Of a DNA stretch of 64,000 nt, positions 10,603 to 20,559 are shown piece after piece (position 1 is the first letter of the stretch; each line of letters opens with the position of its first letter). Made by a program: the position numbers and the translations under genes. The DNA comes from Chitinophaga sp. E66 (GTDB lineage: Bacteria > Bacteroidota > Bacteroidia > Chitinophagales > Chitinophagaceae): contig CP079103.1 of NCBI GenBank assembly GCA_019285755.1, positions 2,356,001 to 2,420,000 on the forward strand, read 5' to 3'. Below the pieces are notes generated by a model. That model did no database searches, was not told where the DNA came from, and saw nothing but the letters and a program-made list of their open reading frames with translations.

Positions 10603-10666
10603 ATTTTCGGATGCCATTCAGGAAGTAACCATTAACCGGCACATCATTAAAAGTAAGACATTCCAC

Positions 10667-11695
10667 ATGCTCAAGCGCTTCGACCGCAGACAGTTCCTTC
10701 AAACCATGACCGCCGCAGGTATCGGCGCCGGCCTCGCCGCCAGCCGCCCTTTACATGCGATGGCGCTAGCCGCCGAACCCATCCGGATCGGAATTATCGG
10801 CTGCGATACCTCCCATGCCGTTGCTTTTGCTAAAAGCTTCAATAAAGTCGCTCCCTCACCCGGGCTGGAAGGCTTCCGCATTGTAGCGGCGCTACCGGAA
10901 GCAAGCCCGGATATCGAAAACAACCAGAAGCGGATGCCCGGATTCGTGGAAGAGCTCCGGAAACTGGGCGTGGAGATCGTTTCTTCTATGGACGACCTGC
11001 TCGCGAAATCGGATGTCGTGATGGTGGAATCGAACGATGGCCGCCCGCACCTCCGTCAGGCGCTTCCCGCTATTAAAGCCGGCAAGAAAGTATTCATTGA
11101 CAAACCGCTCGCCGCGTCACTGGCAGAAGGAATCCAGATATTTGACCTGGCGGCGCAACACAATGCGCCCATTTTCTCGGCATCTTCGTTACGTTATATG
11201 GAAAGCGCCCAGGCCGTGGCCGGCGGATCGGTAGGTAAGGTGTTAGGCGCAACGGCGTTCAGCCCCTGCACATTGGAAAAGACGCATCCTGATCTGTTCT
11301 GGTATGGCATACATGGCGTGGAAACGCTCTTTACAGTGATGGGAACAGGGTGCCAGTCAGTCTCCCGCACCAGTACGCCCGACGCGGACCTGGTAGTAGG
11401 GGTGTGGGACGGCGGCCGGATCGGCACTTTCCGTGGTATCCGCGGAGGTAAACAGGACTATGGCGGCAAGGTCTTCGGAGAAACGGGGATCGCTGATCTT
11501 GGCCCATACGGCGGCTATGAGCCACTTCTGCTTCGCATCGCTGAATTCTTCAGGACGGGTCAGCCGCCCGTATCCCGTGAAGCGACCCTCGAAATCCTCG
11601 CTTTCATGGAAGCGGCAGACGAGAGCAAGCGAAGGAAAGGCGCCTCCGTTCCCATCGCCTCGATGTTCAATAATGCCAACAAACGCAAACGCTGA
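10667..11695 (+). CDS. Tat-exported Gfo/Idh/MocA-family protein 1
   Basis: Intact 342-residue protein. The ATG at 10667 is chosen because it begins a twin-arginine signal (RFDRRQFLQTM followed by a hydrophobic stretch ending near LHAMA). The mature protein starts with the NAD(P)-binding Rossmann segment IRIGIIGCDTSHAVAF and has the family lysine-proline motif KKVFIDKPLA at about residue 140. Members reduce or oxidise sugars and related polyols. Tat export of a folded, cofactor-loaded enzyme fits periplasmic work. It heads the plus-strand operon, 65 bp after an operator copy, and is followed 28 bp later by a second family member. Confidence 0.87.
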   Translation: MLKRFDRRQFLQTMTAAGIGAGLAASRPLHAMALAAEPIRIGIIGCDTSHAVAFAKSFNKVAPSPGLEGFRIVAALPEASPDIENNQKRMPGFVEELRKLGVEIVSSMDDLLAKSDVVMVESNDGRPHLRQALPAIKAGKKVFIDKPLAASLAEGIQIFDLAAQHNAPIFSASSLRYMESAQAVAGGSVGKVLGATAFSPCTLEKTHPDLFWYGIHGVETLFTVMGTGCQSVSRTSTPDADLVVGVWDGGRIGTFRGIRGGKQDYGGKVFGETGIADLGPYGGYEPLLLRIAEFFRTGQPPVSREATLEILAFMEAADESKRRKGASVPIASMFNNANKRKR

Positions 11696-11723
11696 TAAAT
11701 TATCTATCCAAACCATTCCCGTT

Positions 11724-13063
11724 ATGAAGAAATCCCGCAGATTGTTTTTGAAGAACACAGCCAAAGGCGCGGCTCTCATCGCCGCCGGCGGCATCCTTCC
11801 CGGCTTCAGCGCCAAAAGTTATGCATCCATCCCCGGCGCCAATGAGCGCGTCAGGGTGGGGATCATGGGCGTAAACGCCCGTGGACTGGCACTGGCGCAG
11901 AACTATGCCAAACAGCCCAATTGCGAAGTGGTATCAGTGTCGGACGTGGATAGCCGGGCCAGCGAGAAATGCATCGCTAAAGTCGACGATATCCAAAGCG
12001 AAAGCCGGCCAATATACCGGACTTCAGGAAAGCGCTGGAGCAGAAAGATATGGATGCGCTGATCGTTGCCGCGCCCGACCACTGGCATGCGCCCGCCGCT
12101 ATTCTGGCTGCGAAAGCAGGCAAGCACGTGTATCTGGAAAAACCCTGCAGCCACAACCCTCATGAAGGCGAATTGCTCGTGGCGGCGCAGAAGAAATACA
12201 GAACGGTCATTCAGATGGGGAATCAACGCCGTTCATGGCCTAATGTCATCAAGGGCATTCAGGAGCTGAAAAACGGCGCCATTGGCCGCGCGTATTTCGG
12301 TAAAGGATGGTACACCAACAACCGGCAGTCGATCGGTCGCGGTAAGGAAACTGCCGTGCCCGGATGGCTGAATTACGATCTCTGGCAGGGCCCGGCGCCC
12401 CGGAAAGCATTCCGTGACAATCTCATCCACTACAACTGGCATTGGTTCTGGAACTGGGGAACTGGCGAAGCCCTCAACAACGGAACCCATATGATAGACC
12501 TGCTCCGCTGGGGTATGGGCGTGGAATATCCCATCCGCGTTTCTTCATCAGGCGGCCGCTATCGCTATGAAGACGATTGGGAGACGCCCGACACGCAGGT
12601 CATCAACCTCGAATTTGACAATAGCACCAGCATGGTCTGGGAAGGCCGCAGCTGCAACGGAAAGCCGCTGGAAGGCAATACCGTAGGCGTAGTGTTTTAC
12701 GGAGAGAAAGGGTCGCTCATGATCGATGGCAACGCATATACTATCTACGACCTCGATGGCAAGGTGGTGAAAGACGTGAAGAACGACCTGAAAATTGATG
12801 CCCGCAACCTGACCAATCCCGCTGAGGCCCTTGACGCATTACATTTCCAGAATTTCTTCGCCGGTATTCAAAAAGGCGCACCGCTGAACAGTGATATCCT
12901 AAGCGGGCACCAAAGCACGCTGCTCTGCCAGCTGGGTAATATTGCCCTGCGCACGGAGAGCACCTTGCATGTTGATCCCTCCAACGGAAGGATCAAAAAC
13001 AACGCAGCCGCGCAAAAGTTCTGGAAACGGACCTACCAGCCTGGCTGGGAACCCACTGTATAA
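11724..13063 (+). CDS. Tat-exported Gfo/Idh/MocA-family protein 2, one frameshift
   Basis: About 446 residues. It starts with a twin-arginine signal (KKSRRLFLKNTAKGAAL, cleavage near SYA), then RVRVGIMGVNARGLALA (Rossmann fold), DALIVAAPDHWHAPAA, and the catalytic-region KHVYLEKPCSHNPHEGE. The centre has HYNWHWFWNWGTGEALNNGTHMID, a pattern of a large exported subgroup in Bacteroidota and Planctomycetota. One base is missing near 12011, breaking the gene in two frames. It could be an oxidoreductase or a retaining glycosidase that uses NAD transiently, as known for the related GH109 family; the sequence alone does not decide. It is co-transcribed with the first Gfo/Idh gene and the MFS transporter 17 bp downstream. 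Confidence 0.85.
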
Positions 13064-13080
13064 ACGCTAAATCCATCCGG

Positions 13081-14456
13081 ATGAAGACACAAAACGGCAT
13101 GGTGGATCCCGGAGCGCTGAGTCGCCGGGATACGCGCATTTCTATACTCATTATAGGAGTGCTGTTTTTCATCTTCGGCTTCGTGTCGTGGGTGAACGCT
13201 ATACTAATTCCCTATTTTAAAATAGCCTGTGAGCTAACCAGCCTGCAATCGTACCTGGTGACATTCGCGTTTTATATTTCCTATTTGGTGATGTCGGTCC
13301 CTTCTTCATACCTGCTGCGATCTGTCGGTTTCAAGAAAGGCATGATGATCGGATTCTGGGCGATGGCATTGGGTGCGTTCCTGTTTGTTCCGGCGGCGCT
13401 GATAAGGGCGTATCCGTTGTTCCTCCTGGGACTGTTCACACTTGGCATCGGGCTCGCCGTGCTGCAAACTGCGGCTAATCCCTATATCACGATCCTTGGG
13501 CCAAAGAGTCCGCCGCGCAGCGCATCAGCATCATGGGCATCTGCAATAAGTTTGCGGGTATCATTGCGCCATTGATATTTGCGGCGGTTATCCTGCGGGT
13601 AACGGACACTGACCTCGAGCGCACTTTACCTGGCATGACTCCCGCTGAAAAAGCGGCCGTGTTGGATGCATTCATCCGTCGCGTGATCTTACCTTATTCG
13701 GTACTGGGCAGTGTATTGTTCATATTGGGATTGGTGGTCAGGTATTCCCCCTTGCCCGAAATCAATACGGAAAACGAAAGCGTGGAAACAGCCGCGGTGA
13801 ACAGCGGCAAGACGAGCATCTTCGATTTTCCGCATCTCATCCTCGGCGCCCTGGCGATCTTCCTGCATGTGGGCACCAGGTCATAGCCATCGATACCATC
13901 ATTTCGTATGCGGGATCGATGGGCATCCCATTGCTGGAGGCTAAGGTATTTCCGTCTTATACGCTCGGCGCAACTATCATTGGATATTTCATTGGTATAA
14001 TACTAATACCAAAGATCGTGAAGCAGGTTAACGCCCTGCGGTTCTGCACTGTTTTAGGGCAATACTCACGGTTTGCATCGTGAACATGCACGGAACGGTA
14101 ACATATTTCGGGCATGAAGCAGATATTTCGATCTGGTTCGTGGTGTTACTGGGACTTGCCAATTCGCTCGTCTGGGCCGGCATCTGGCCGCTTGCGCTCG
14201 ATGGACTGGGACGGTTCACCAAGCTGGGCGCGTCGGTACTGATCATGGGGCTCTGCGGTAACGCGGTGCTGCCACTGGTATATGGCTGGTTCGCCGATAT
14301 GGCGGGAGAGCGTACTGCATATTGGGTATTACTGCCTTGTTATGGCTATCTCATGTTTTATGCTTTTTACGGGCACTGGTGCGCAGCTGGAAGCCTGTTC
14401 GTCCATCCATTCCATCAAAAGCAGGTTATGAACTTTCGGAAAACAAAAATCTTTAA
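13081..14456 (+). CDS. FucP/NagP-like sugar MFS transporter, frameshifted
   Basis: About 459 residues and 12 membrane segments in at least five frame pieces (breaks near 13505, 13880, 14060 and 14380). It shows the fucose:H+ symporter hallmarks: FFIFGFVSWVNAILIPYFK in segment 1, LQTAANPYITILGP (NPY motif) in segment 4 and GICNKFAGIIAPLI after it. The family takes up fucose, glucose/galactose or, in the NagP branch, N-acetylglucosamine. With nagA and nagB directly downstream, N-acetylhexosamine uptake is the best inference. The stop at 14454-14456 overlaps the nagA start by 29 bp, which supports translational coupling. Confidence 0.86.
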
Positions 14457-15649
14457 CGGAAGGATCATCACACCGTACCGCGTCATCAACGGTGGAACGG
14501 TGCTGACGGAGGGGACTCGCATCCTGGCGGTGGCTGAAGACGATATACCCGTAAGCGACGCGTTGGAAATCGATGCGCAGGGGCTCTACATCTCACCGGG
14601 TTTTATCGACATCCATGTGCACGGTGGTGGGGATAGTGATTTCATGGACGGTGATATTCAGGCATTTCTCCAGGTAGCGGATACGCACCTGCGATTTGGC
14701 ACCACCGCCATGACCCCACCACGCTCAGCAGCGATACCGGCAGCCTGCGCCGGGCTGTTTCTACTTATGAAGCCGCCCACCCGGTGAATCATAAAGGCGC
14801 GGAATTCATCGGCCTCCACCTGGAAGGGCCTTATTTCGCCATGAACCAACGCGGCGCACAAGACCCGCGGTTTATCCGTAACCCGGATCCTGATGAATAC
14901 CGGTCCGTTCTGGCCGATACCAAAGCGGTCGCCCGTTGGAGCGCCGCCCCGAGCTACCAGGCGCCCTGGAGTTCGGAACGTACCTCAGAAGCAGGGGTAT
15001 CCTGCCCGCTGTTGCTCATACCGACGCCATATATGAAGAAATGCTAGACGCGCTGGAGCACGGCTACACGCACGCCACACACCTATATTCCGCCATGTCT
15101 GGTGTAACGCGGCGTAATGCATTCAGGTATGCCGGCGTGATCGAAAGCGCTTTCCTTTTCGACGATATGACCGTGGAGATCATTGCCGACGGCGTGCACC
15201 TGCCACCAGCGTTGCTCAAACTGGTATATAAAATCAAAGGCCCGGAAAAGACCGCCCTCATTACAGACGCCATGCGCGCAGCAGGTATGCCGCCGGGGAA
15301 AGCATCCTGGGAGACCGGAAGAACGGCCTGAAAGTGATCGTGGAAGACGATGTTGCCAAGCTGCCCGACCGTTCGCAGTTTGCCGGTAGCGTAGCTACGG
15401 CAGACCGGTTGGTCCGCAATATGGTCAAACTGGCGGACGTTCCCTGGCAGACGCGGTTCGCATGATGACCAGCACCCCAGCGGCCATTATGAACGTCTCC
15501 TCGCGCAAAGGTTCCTGGCTACCGGGAAAGACGCCGATATCCTATTGTTTGACAAAGACATCCGGATAGATACCGTTATCCGCGGCGGAGATATCCTGCA
15601 CCGGCATACAATGCCGGTTTCCATCCTGAAAAAGCCATCCTTACCATAA
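14428..15649 (+). CDS. nagA: N-acetylglucosamine-6-phosphate deacetylase, frameshifted
   Basis: About 407 residues recovered over five one-base breaks (near 14712, 14950, 15300, 15441 and 15512), most in runs of C or G. Family motifs are in order: GFIDIHVHGGGDSDFMDG (metal-site HxH, about residue 60), GLHLEGPYF (metal Glu, about 130), HATHLYSAMSG (about 215), IADGVHLPP and ALITDAMRAAGMP (catalytic Asp, about 280), and DADILLFDKD near the end. The enzyme removes acetate from GlcNAc-6-P in the cytoplasm. It overlaps the transporter gene upstream and lies 47 bp before nagB. With transporter and deaminase alongside, this is a standard GlcNAc catabolic core. Confidence 0.9.
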
Positions 15650-15696
15650 CGCTGCGGCAGCCACAGAGCGCCGTCCGGCAACAAACCTGTCATCAT

Positions 15697-16442
15697 ATGC
15701 ATACATTTGAACGAATCAACGTACACCAGTTTGAGGACAGGCGCCGGATGGGCGCTGCCGCAGCGGTTGCGGTGTCAGCCTGCGTACACCGGCTCCTGGA
15801 AACGAAGGAGCGCATCAACTTGATCTTCGCCGCCGCCCCTCGCAACAGGAATTCCTCGAAGCATTCCGGGCCGATACATCCATTCCCTGGCAACGTATCC
15901 ACGCTTTTCATATGGACGAATACATCGGCCTGCCGCAAGATGCGCCGCAGGGTTTCGGGAACTTCCTTAAAGACCGTCTTTTCGGCGTGGTGCCCTTCGG
16001 CGCAGTGCATTACCTCAACGGACAAGCAAACGACCCCATCGCCGAATGCGATCGTTATGCCGCGTTGCTCAATGGGGAACGGATATCGTCTGCATGGGGT
16101 GGGAGAGAACACGCATATCGCATTTAACGACCCGCATGTGGCCGACTTCAACGATCTCAAACTCGTAAAGGTGGTGGATCTCGACGCCGCCTGCCGGCAG
16201 CAGCAGGTAAATGATGGTTGTTTCGCCTCGATCGGCGATGTGCCCACACATGCGCTTACGCTTACGGTACCGGCACTGTTCCGTGCGGATCACATTTTTG
16301 CATTGTACCCGGGCACGCAAAAGCACAGGCCATCAGGCACACGTTATTATCTCCCGTAAGCGAACAATACCCAAGCACGATCCTGCGGAAACACAGGCAT
16401 GCAGCGTTGTTCATCGATAACGACAGTGCTGCGTTGCTTTAG
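15697..16442 (+). CDS. nagB: Glucosamine-6-phosphate deaminase-like protein, frameshifted
   Basis: About 249 residues in several frames (breaks near 15838, 16078 and 16318). Motifs fit the NagB branch of the sugar-phosphate isomerase family: FHMDEYIGLP (substrate loop), GVGENTHIAFNDPH (catalytic GxGxxGHIAFNxP, here with T for the usual G/D), YPGTQKAQA and SEQYPSTILRKH at the C-terminus. It converts GlcN-6-P to fructose-6-P and ammonia. The THIAF variant and short length leave some doubt on specificity. The stop codon overlaps that of the convergent LacI-type regulator (16439-16442), so no terminator separates them. Confidence 0.85.
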
Positions 16443-17500
16443 TTTTTGTAGTAAAGGAGATTTTCGCGGGTGATAATGTCGATGGGCATGAAATGTTCCT
16501 TTTCGACAGGTGCGCCCAGGACGAGGTGTTGGTAAAGCGTCATAATACCCCGGTAAGCCTGTTCCTGGGTTTCTGGCAGATCAGGAAGTCGATCATTCCT
16601 TTTTGCAGGCAGGAAACATTCGCCGGCAGGAAGTCGTATCCCATCAGCAGCACATTTTTCTCCCCGGAGGAAGCCAGTAGTTTGGCCACGAGATGGACGC
16701 GTGAGCTTGTGACGAATACGGCTCTGATAGCCGGATCGGCGGAAAGCGCGTCTATTACCTTCTTTTCGATGGAACGTTCGTTGCTTTCCGGAACTTCTGT
16801 TTTGATGATCCTCGCGCCATTCTCTCCCAAAATACGACCGGAACCCTTCTTCCTTCCGCAACAAAGGATGTAGCCCCTCAATTTGCCGGGTCATGTTTAC
16901 GATCAGGATCTTGTCTTCGGGCCGGAGGCAATAAGACATCAGGTGTGCGGCGAGGTAGCCGCTGCGGAAAAGTTCCGGGCCTACATAGCTCAGGCTGTCT
17001 TGTCCTGGGAGGTCTGAGTTGACGAACACGAACGGGACGTTTTTTCCTTCAGCTGGTTGCAGAATTCAGTCGCTTCTTCAATGAAGAGCGGAGCCACCAG
17101 GACCCCGTCCACCGGGTTCTTCAGTAACTGTTTCGCCGCCTTTGGGAAAGAGGATCTGTCAGTGAAATCGTAATAGTACCGGTCGATACGCACACCCATC
17201 TGCCGGATCTCTTCTTCCGCCTGGTTTACACCGGCAAGGAGAATTTCCCAGTATTCCGTTTCGCTGGAAACGGCGGGTAGCAGGATGGCCAGGTTTAAAA
17301 CCTTCCTGGAAGCCAGGCGGCTGGCGATAATATTGGGCTGATAATTCAGTTCCTGGATGATTTTTTTCGATCCGGGCGCGTGTTTTGGCTGATACGCCGG
17401 TACGGTTGTGGATGACCCGGTCTACCGTTGCGATCGATACCTTGGCCCTCCTCGCTATTTCCTTGACGCCGTTCGGCTGATCTGGTTGTGTAGGTTTCAT
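16439..17500 (-). CDS. LacI-family transcriptional regulator, frameshifted
   Basis: About 354 residues. The N-terminal HTH reads GVKEIARRAKVSIATVDRVIHNRTGVSAKTR, with the DRVIHNR hinge variant common in Bacteroidota sugar regulators. A periplasmic-binding-protein-like sensor follows (NLAILLPAVSSETEYWE, VDGVLVAPLF, VFVNSDLPGQD, VLLMGYDFLPANVSCLQKG). Breaks occur near 17350, 17270, 17040, 16830 and 16580. The ATG at 17500 (MKPTQPDQPNGVKEIA) sits just before the HTH. A copy of the operator lies 15-28 bp upstream, between this gene and the divergent GH43 gene, so it probably represses itself. The same motif is at the head of the two flanking operons, so it is the likely local regulator. Its ligand is unknown, perhaps an amino-sugar phosphate. 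Confidence 0.88.
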
Positions 17501-17514
17501 GAATTGTGCTATGA

Positions 17515-17528
17515 CGTGTACGTACCCG
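17515..17528. promoter_or_regulatory. LacI-type operator copy 5
   Basis: CGTGTACGTACCCG in the 73-bp region between the regulator and the GH43 gene. It is identical to copy 2, including flanks. A TATTTTG -7-like box for the GH43 gene lies about 33 bp downstream at 17561-17567. Confidence 0.8.
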
Positions 17529-17573
17529 AAAGTACTGAAAAAGAATTGAAAGGGATATTTTATTTTGTGGGGC

Positions 17574-18582
17574 ATGAGACCCTTTATCATTGTCCTGATG
17601 CTGATCCAGTCAGCATTGTGCGCCAAAGCGCAAAATTCCACGTTTACCAATCCATTGCTCCCTTCCGGAGCCGATCCGTATTCCTGCTACAAGGACGGCT
17701 GGTATTATTACACCCACACTACCGCTAATTCCATCGTGTTGTGGAAGACGCGCAGCCTGACGGATCTCGCAACCGCGCAGCGTGTCACCATCTACAAACC
17801 CACTGAGAACAATGCCTGGTCCAAAGACATCTGGGCGCCGCAAGTACAGTTTCTCCGTGGGAAATGGTATGCCTATTTTGCAGCTACCGGCGGTAAGAAT
17901 GAACAACACCGCATGTATGTCCTGGAGAACCCGTCTCCAGACCCCATGACCGGCACCTGGACTTTCAAAGGACAGGTTACCGACGCCACCAATAAATGGG
18001 CCATCGACGCGGATATCTTTGAATACAAGAAGGAGCTGTACATGATCTGGTCTGGTTGGGAAGGGATAAGGACAAACAGCAGGATATCTATATTGCTAAA
18101 ATGAAGAACCCCTGGACAATCGCTTCTCCGCGCGTGCGGCTTTCTGTTCCGGAATATGAATGGGAGAAGAGCGGTCAGAAGGTGACCGTCAACGAGGGGC
18201 CGCAGGCGCTTTTCCACAAAAAGACCTGATGATCGTCTACTCCGCCAGCGGCTGCTGGACAGACCACTATGCCCTGGGCCTCCTTCGCTATTCCGGAAAG
18301 GGAAGCATTCTCGATTCCGCCCAGTGGACCAAACACCCGGAACCGCTATTCAAGACTTCGGTTGCGAATAAGGTCTGGGCGCCGGGGCATAACTCCTTTT
18401 TCAAGAGCCCAGATGGCAAAGAAGACTGGATCCTTTACCACGCCAATTCCCAACCCGGCTGGGGCTGTGGCGGCAAGCGCTCGCCCCGCATGCAAAAGTT
18501 TACCTGGTCGAAGGAGGGAATCCCGGTGTTCGGGGAGCCGGTAGCCGAGGGGAGGTGCTGCAAAAACCATCTGAATAATTAA
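17574..18582 (+). CDS. Glycoside hydrolase family 43 protein, secreted, frameshifted
   Basis: About 335 residues. It starts at the ATG at 17574 with signal peptide MRPFIIVLMLIQSALCAKAQ. The five-blade propeller fold is seen with the family's acidic residues in context: SGADPYSCYKDGWYYY (general base Asp), KWAIDADIFEYKKELYMIW (pKa-tuning Asp) and TVNEGPQALFHKK (acid Glu). Breaks lie near 18061 and 18205. The C-terminus probably reads PVAEGEVLQKPSE with a stop at 18576-18578 if one more base is missing in the GGGG run near 18550. GH43 enzymes mostly release arabinose or xylose, less often galactose; the target here is not clear. It is divergent from the LacI-type regulator and shares its operator. 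Confidence 0.88.
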
Positions 18583-18608
18583 TTTTACAAAATAAAAATC
18601 CCTTACCC

Positions 18609-19747
18609 ATGACATGGAAATTTTTGCCCATTGGACTTTTGTTGACAATTTGTACAGCTAATTTACGTGCCCAGATACTAAACCAAACTGGGTTACAATC
18701 AGGCGCGAACTTTAATATAGGCGGGACAGGTGCGTCCTTTCGCTTCATTACAGCTCCAGACATTGCTAATTCTGGAGTTGATCAGCCTTTATGGACGCTA
18801 TCCCGTCGAACGAGCGCTACTGAAACACCTTGGCGTTGGAATCTTGGGTATACAGGCCTCGAAACTGGAAGTGATGTTGGATCGGACTTCGCGATCTGGT
18901 CATATAATGACGCAGGTCAAATTTTACGCCGTAATCTAACTATCCGGCGGAGTAATGGTTTTGTAGGTATCGGAACTGCAACGCCGGGTACTTCGCTGCA
19001 CGTCCAAGGTGGAAGCGTCCAGGTATTTAGCGGTGTCGATTCACAGGTAGGAGTCAGTATAGGTGTTACAGGAAATAACCGGTGGGCTTTAATCCGCAGG
19101 GCGGCAAATGAAGGGACAATTGGCAACGGATTTTCCATCTATGAAGACAATACCGGTATTTCGTCAGGAACCAGCGGAGCCCGCCTGCATATTGCACCTG
19201 GTGGCAGGGTGGGTATCGGTACCACTACCCCGGAATCCATTCTTCATATTGCTGCTCCAGGGCAGACTATCAAATTCGGCTTCGGTACTAATACATCCGG
19301 TTATGCGTTTGGTATTGGGCTAAACGATGAGGGCGTAAACATAAATAACGATTCTGGTATTCGGGGATTTAACTTCAATAACGCCAATGGCCGGTTAATT
19401 ACTATCGCATCCAACGGAAATGTTGGTATTGGCACCAATAATCCTAATGGACACAAACTATGTGTTGCCGGTAGCGGAATATTTACTAAAGTAGTAGTAA
19501 AGCAGGTAGCAAACTGGCCTGATTTCGTTTTTGAAGAGGATTATCAGCTGCGTCCGATTGAAGATGTGATGGCTTATATAAAGGAGCACAAGCACCTCCC
19601 GGTATTCCATCAGCGCAGGAAGTGACGGAACAAGGTCACGATTTAGGTGAAATGAATGCTAAACTGCTCCAGAAAATAGAAGAACTTACCCTGTATATTG
19701 CTGAAATAAAGAAAGAAATCGATGCGTTGAAATCGGGCAGAAAATAA
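18609..19747 (+). CDS. Secreted tail-fibre-like repeat protein, one frameshift
   Basis: About 379 residues. A signal peptide (MTWKFLPIGLLLTICTANLRAQ) is followed by a beta-rich body with repeats of the form GNVGIGTxxPxxxLHV (near residues 120, 205 and 280), typical of trimeric tail-fibre or adhesin stems. The C-terminus, reached across a missing base near 19613, reads IKEHKHLPGIPSAQEV and then a coiled coil (MNAKLLQKIEELTLYIAEIKKEI). This resembles intramolecular-chaperone or trimerisation ends in Bacteroidota secreted proteins. The base composition is visibly more A/T-rich than its neighbours. It probably acts at the cell surface or in the medium. A 14-bp-stem terminator follows at once, and no phage genes are nearby. 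Confidence 0.8.
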
Positions 19748-19763
19748 TTTACCTCACTTGAAA

Positions 19764-19800
19764 AGAGAAAAAGCCGGGCATTTTGTCCGGCTTTTTCTCT
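19764..19800. terminator. Strong bidirectional terminator
   Basis: A perfect 14-bp stem (19764-19777 with 19787-19800) with a 9-nt loop, with A and T runs on either side. It lies between the convergent tail-fibre-like and SGNH hydrolase genes. Confidence 0.93.
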
Positions 19801-19817
19801 TTATTAGTTGTGCGGAA

Positions 19818-20492
19818 TCAGAGCCCCGTAATCGCTTTCGCCATTTGCGCTGCAACGAATGCGTTGCCTTCTTTGTTCAGATGCACACGGTCAGTTGTTA
19901 GCAGCCCCTTTTCTGCATTGGCTTTATTATTAGCCGTCTCGTAGTCGATGAACGCTTTGCGGAGATCCACCAGCGGCAGGTTTTGGTCTTTGCTGATGGA
20001 ACGGATCAGGTCGCTGTATTTGTTTAGATCGGCGTCCTGCTCGTTCTCTCCGTCTTTCTTTTCGCCGATCACGGACGGGGTGCAGATGATCACTTTTGCG
20101 CCGTTATCCTGGATCTTTTTGATGAGCGCACGGTAAAAGCCGCCGAACTTGTCGAAATCAGTTCCGGTACGATGGGATGCCTTATGCCATACGTCGTTGA
20201 TGCCGACATATATCACCACCACATCGGGCTTCTTTTCCAGTATGTCCTTTTCCATGCGGAGATAGAGATCATATACCTTGTTGCCGCCGATCCCCGCGCC
20301 GATGAGCTCATACTGGCCGGCATGCGACTGCTGTAACAGGGCGCCCAACTGGGTGATATATCCTTCCGGGCCAACTCCGGCCTGCGTGATGGAGTCGCCG
20401 AAGAAGATGACTTTCTTCTTCTCTTTGGCTAATCCTGCGGATATAAGCACAATAGCGCCGAGCGCAACAAGAAGCATGGATAGTTTTTTCAT
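19818..20492 (-). CDS. SGNH/GDSL-family hydrolase, secreted
   Basis: Intact 224-residue protein. The ATG at 20492 begins a signal peptide (MKKLSMLLVALGAIVLISAG). All SGNH blocks are visible: FFGDSITQAG (nucleophile Ser, block I), IGAGIGGNKVYDL (Gly, block II), VIYVGINDVW (Asn, block III) and TTDRVHLNKEGN (Asp-His, block V). The family contains esterases, carbohydrate acetylesterases and lipases that act outside the cytoplasm. The upstream SDR gene runs into this frame only through a frameshift. The two genes are 67 bp apart and may be co-transcribed. Substrate unknown. Confidence 0.9.
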   Translation of the reverse strand: MKKLSMLLVALGAIVLISAGLAKEKKKVIFFGDSITQAGVGPEGYITQLGALLQQSHAGQYELIGAGIGGNKVYDLYLRMEKDILEKKPDVVVIYVGINDVWHKASHRTGTDFDKFGGFYRALIKKIQDNGAKVIICTPSVIGEKKDGENEQDADLNKYSDLIRSISKDQNLPLVDLRKAFIDYETANNKANAEKGLLTTDRVHLNKEGNAFVAAQMAKAITGL

Positions 20493-20559
20493 AATCGCTG
20501 AATTTAACGCTGATAAGTTTGAAGAACAAAATAGTAAAAAGTCCTTATCTGCGCCAGCG

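Larger units (their letters stand above)
10253..10666. other. Divergent control region with four operator copies
   Basis: This 414-bp region separates the divergent Nramp-like and Gfo/Idh operons. It encodes no convincing protein: an open frame running in from 10424 to the Gfo/Idh gene has basic, low-complexity translation and crosses two operators. It contains four copies of a 14-bp near-palindrome (listed separately), two near each promoter side. No exact TAnnTTTG box was found. Confidence 0.75.

Noticed and set aside
10424..10666. N-terminal extension of the first Gfo/Idh gene from 10424
   Set aside because: The added residues are basic and unlike any signal, cross two operator copies, and would hide the twin-arginine signal that begins at 10667.
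18609..19747. Prophage remnant
   Set aside because: Only a fibre-like protein with a Sec signal peptide is present; no capsid, portal, terminase, integrase or lysis gene is nearby.
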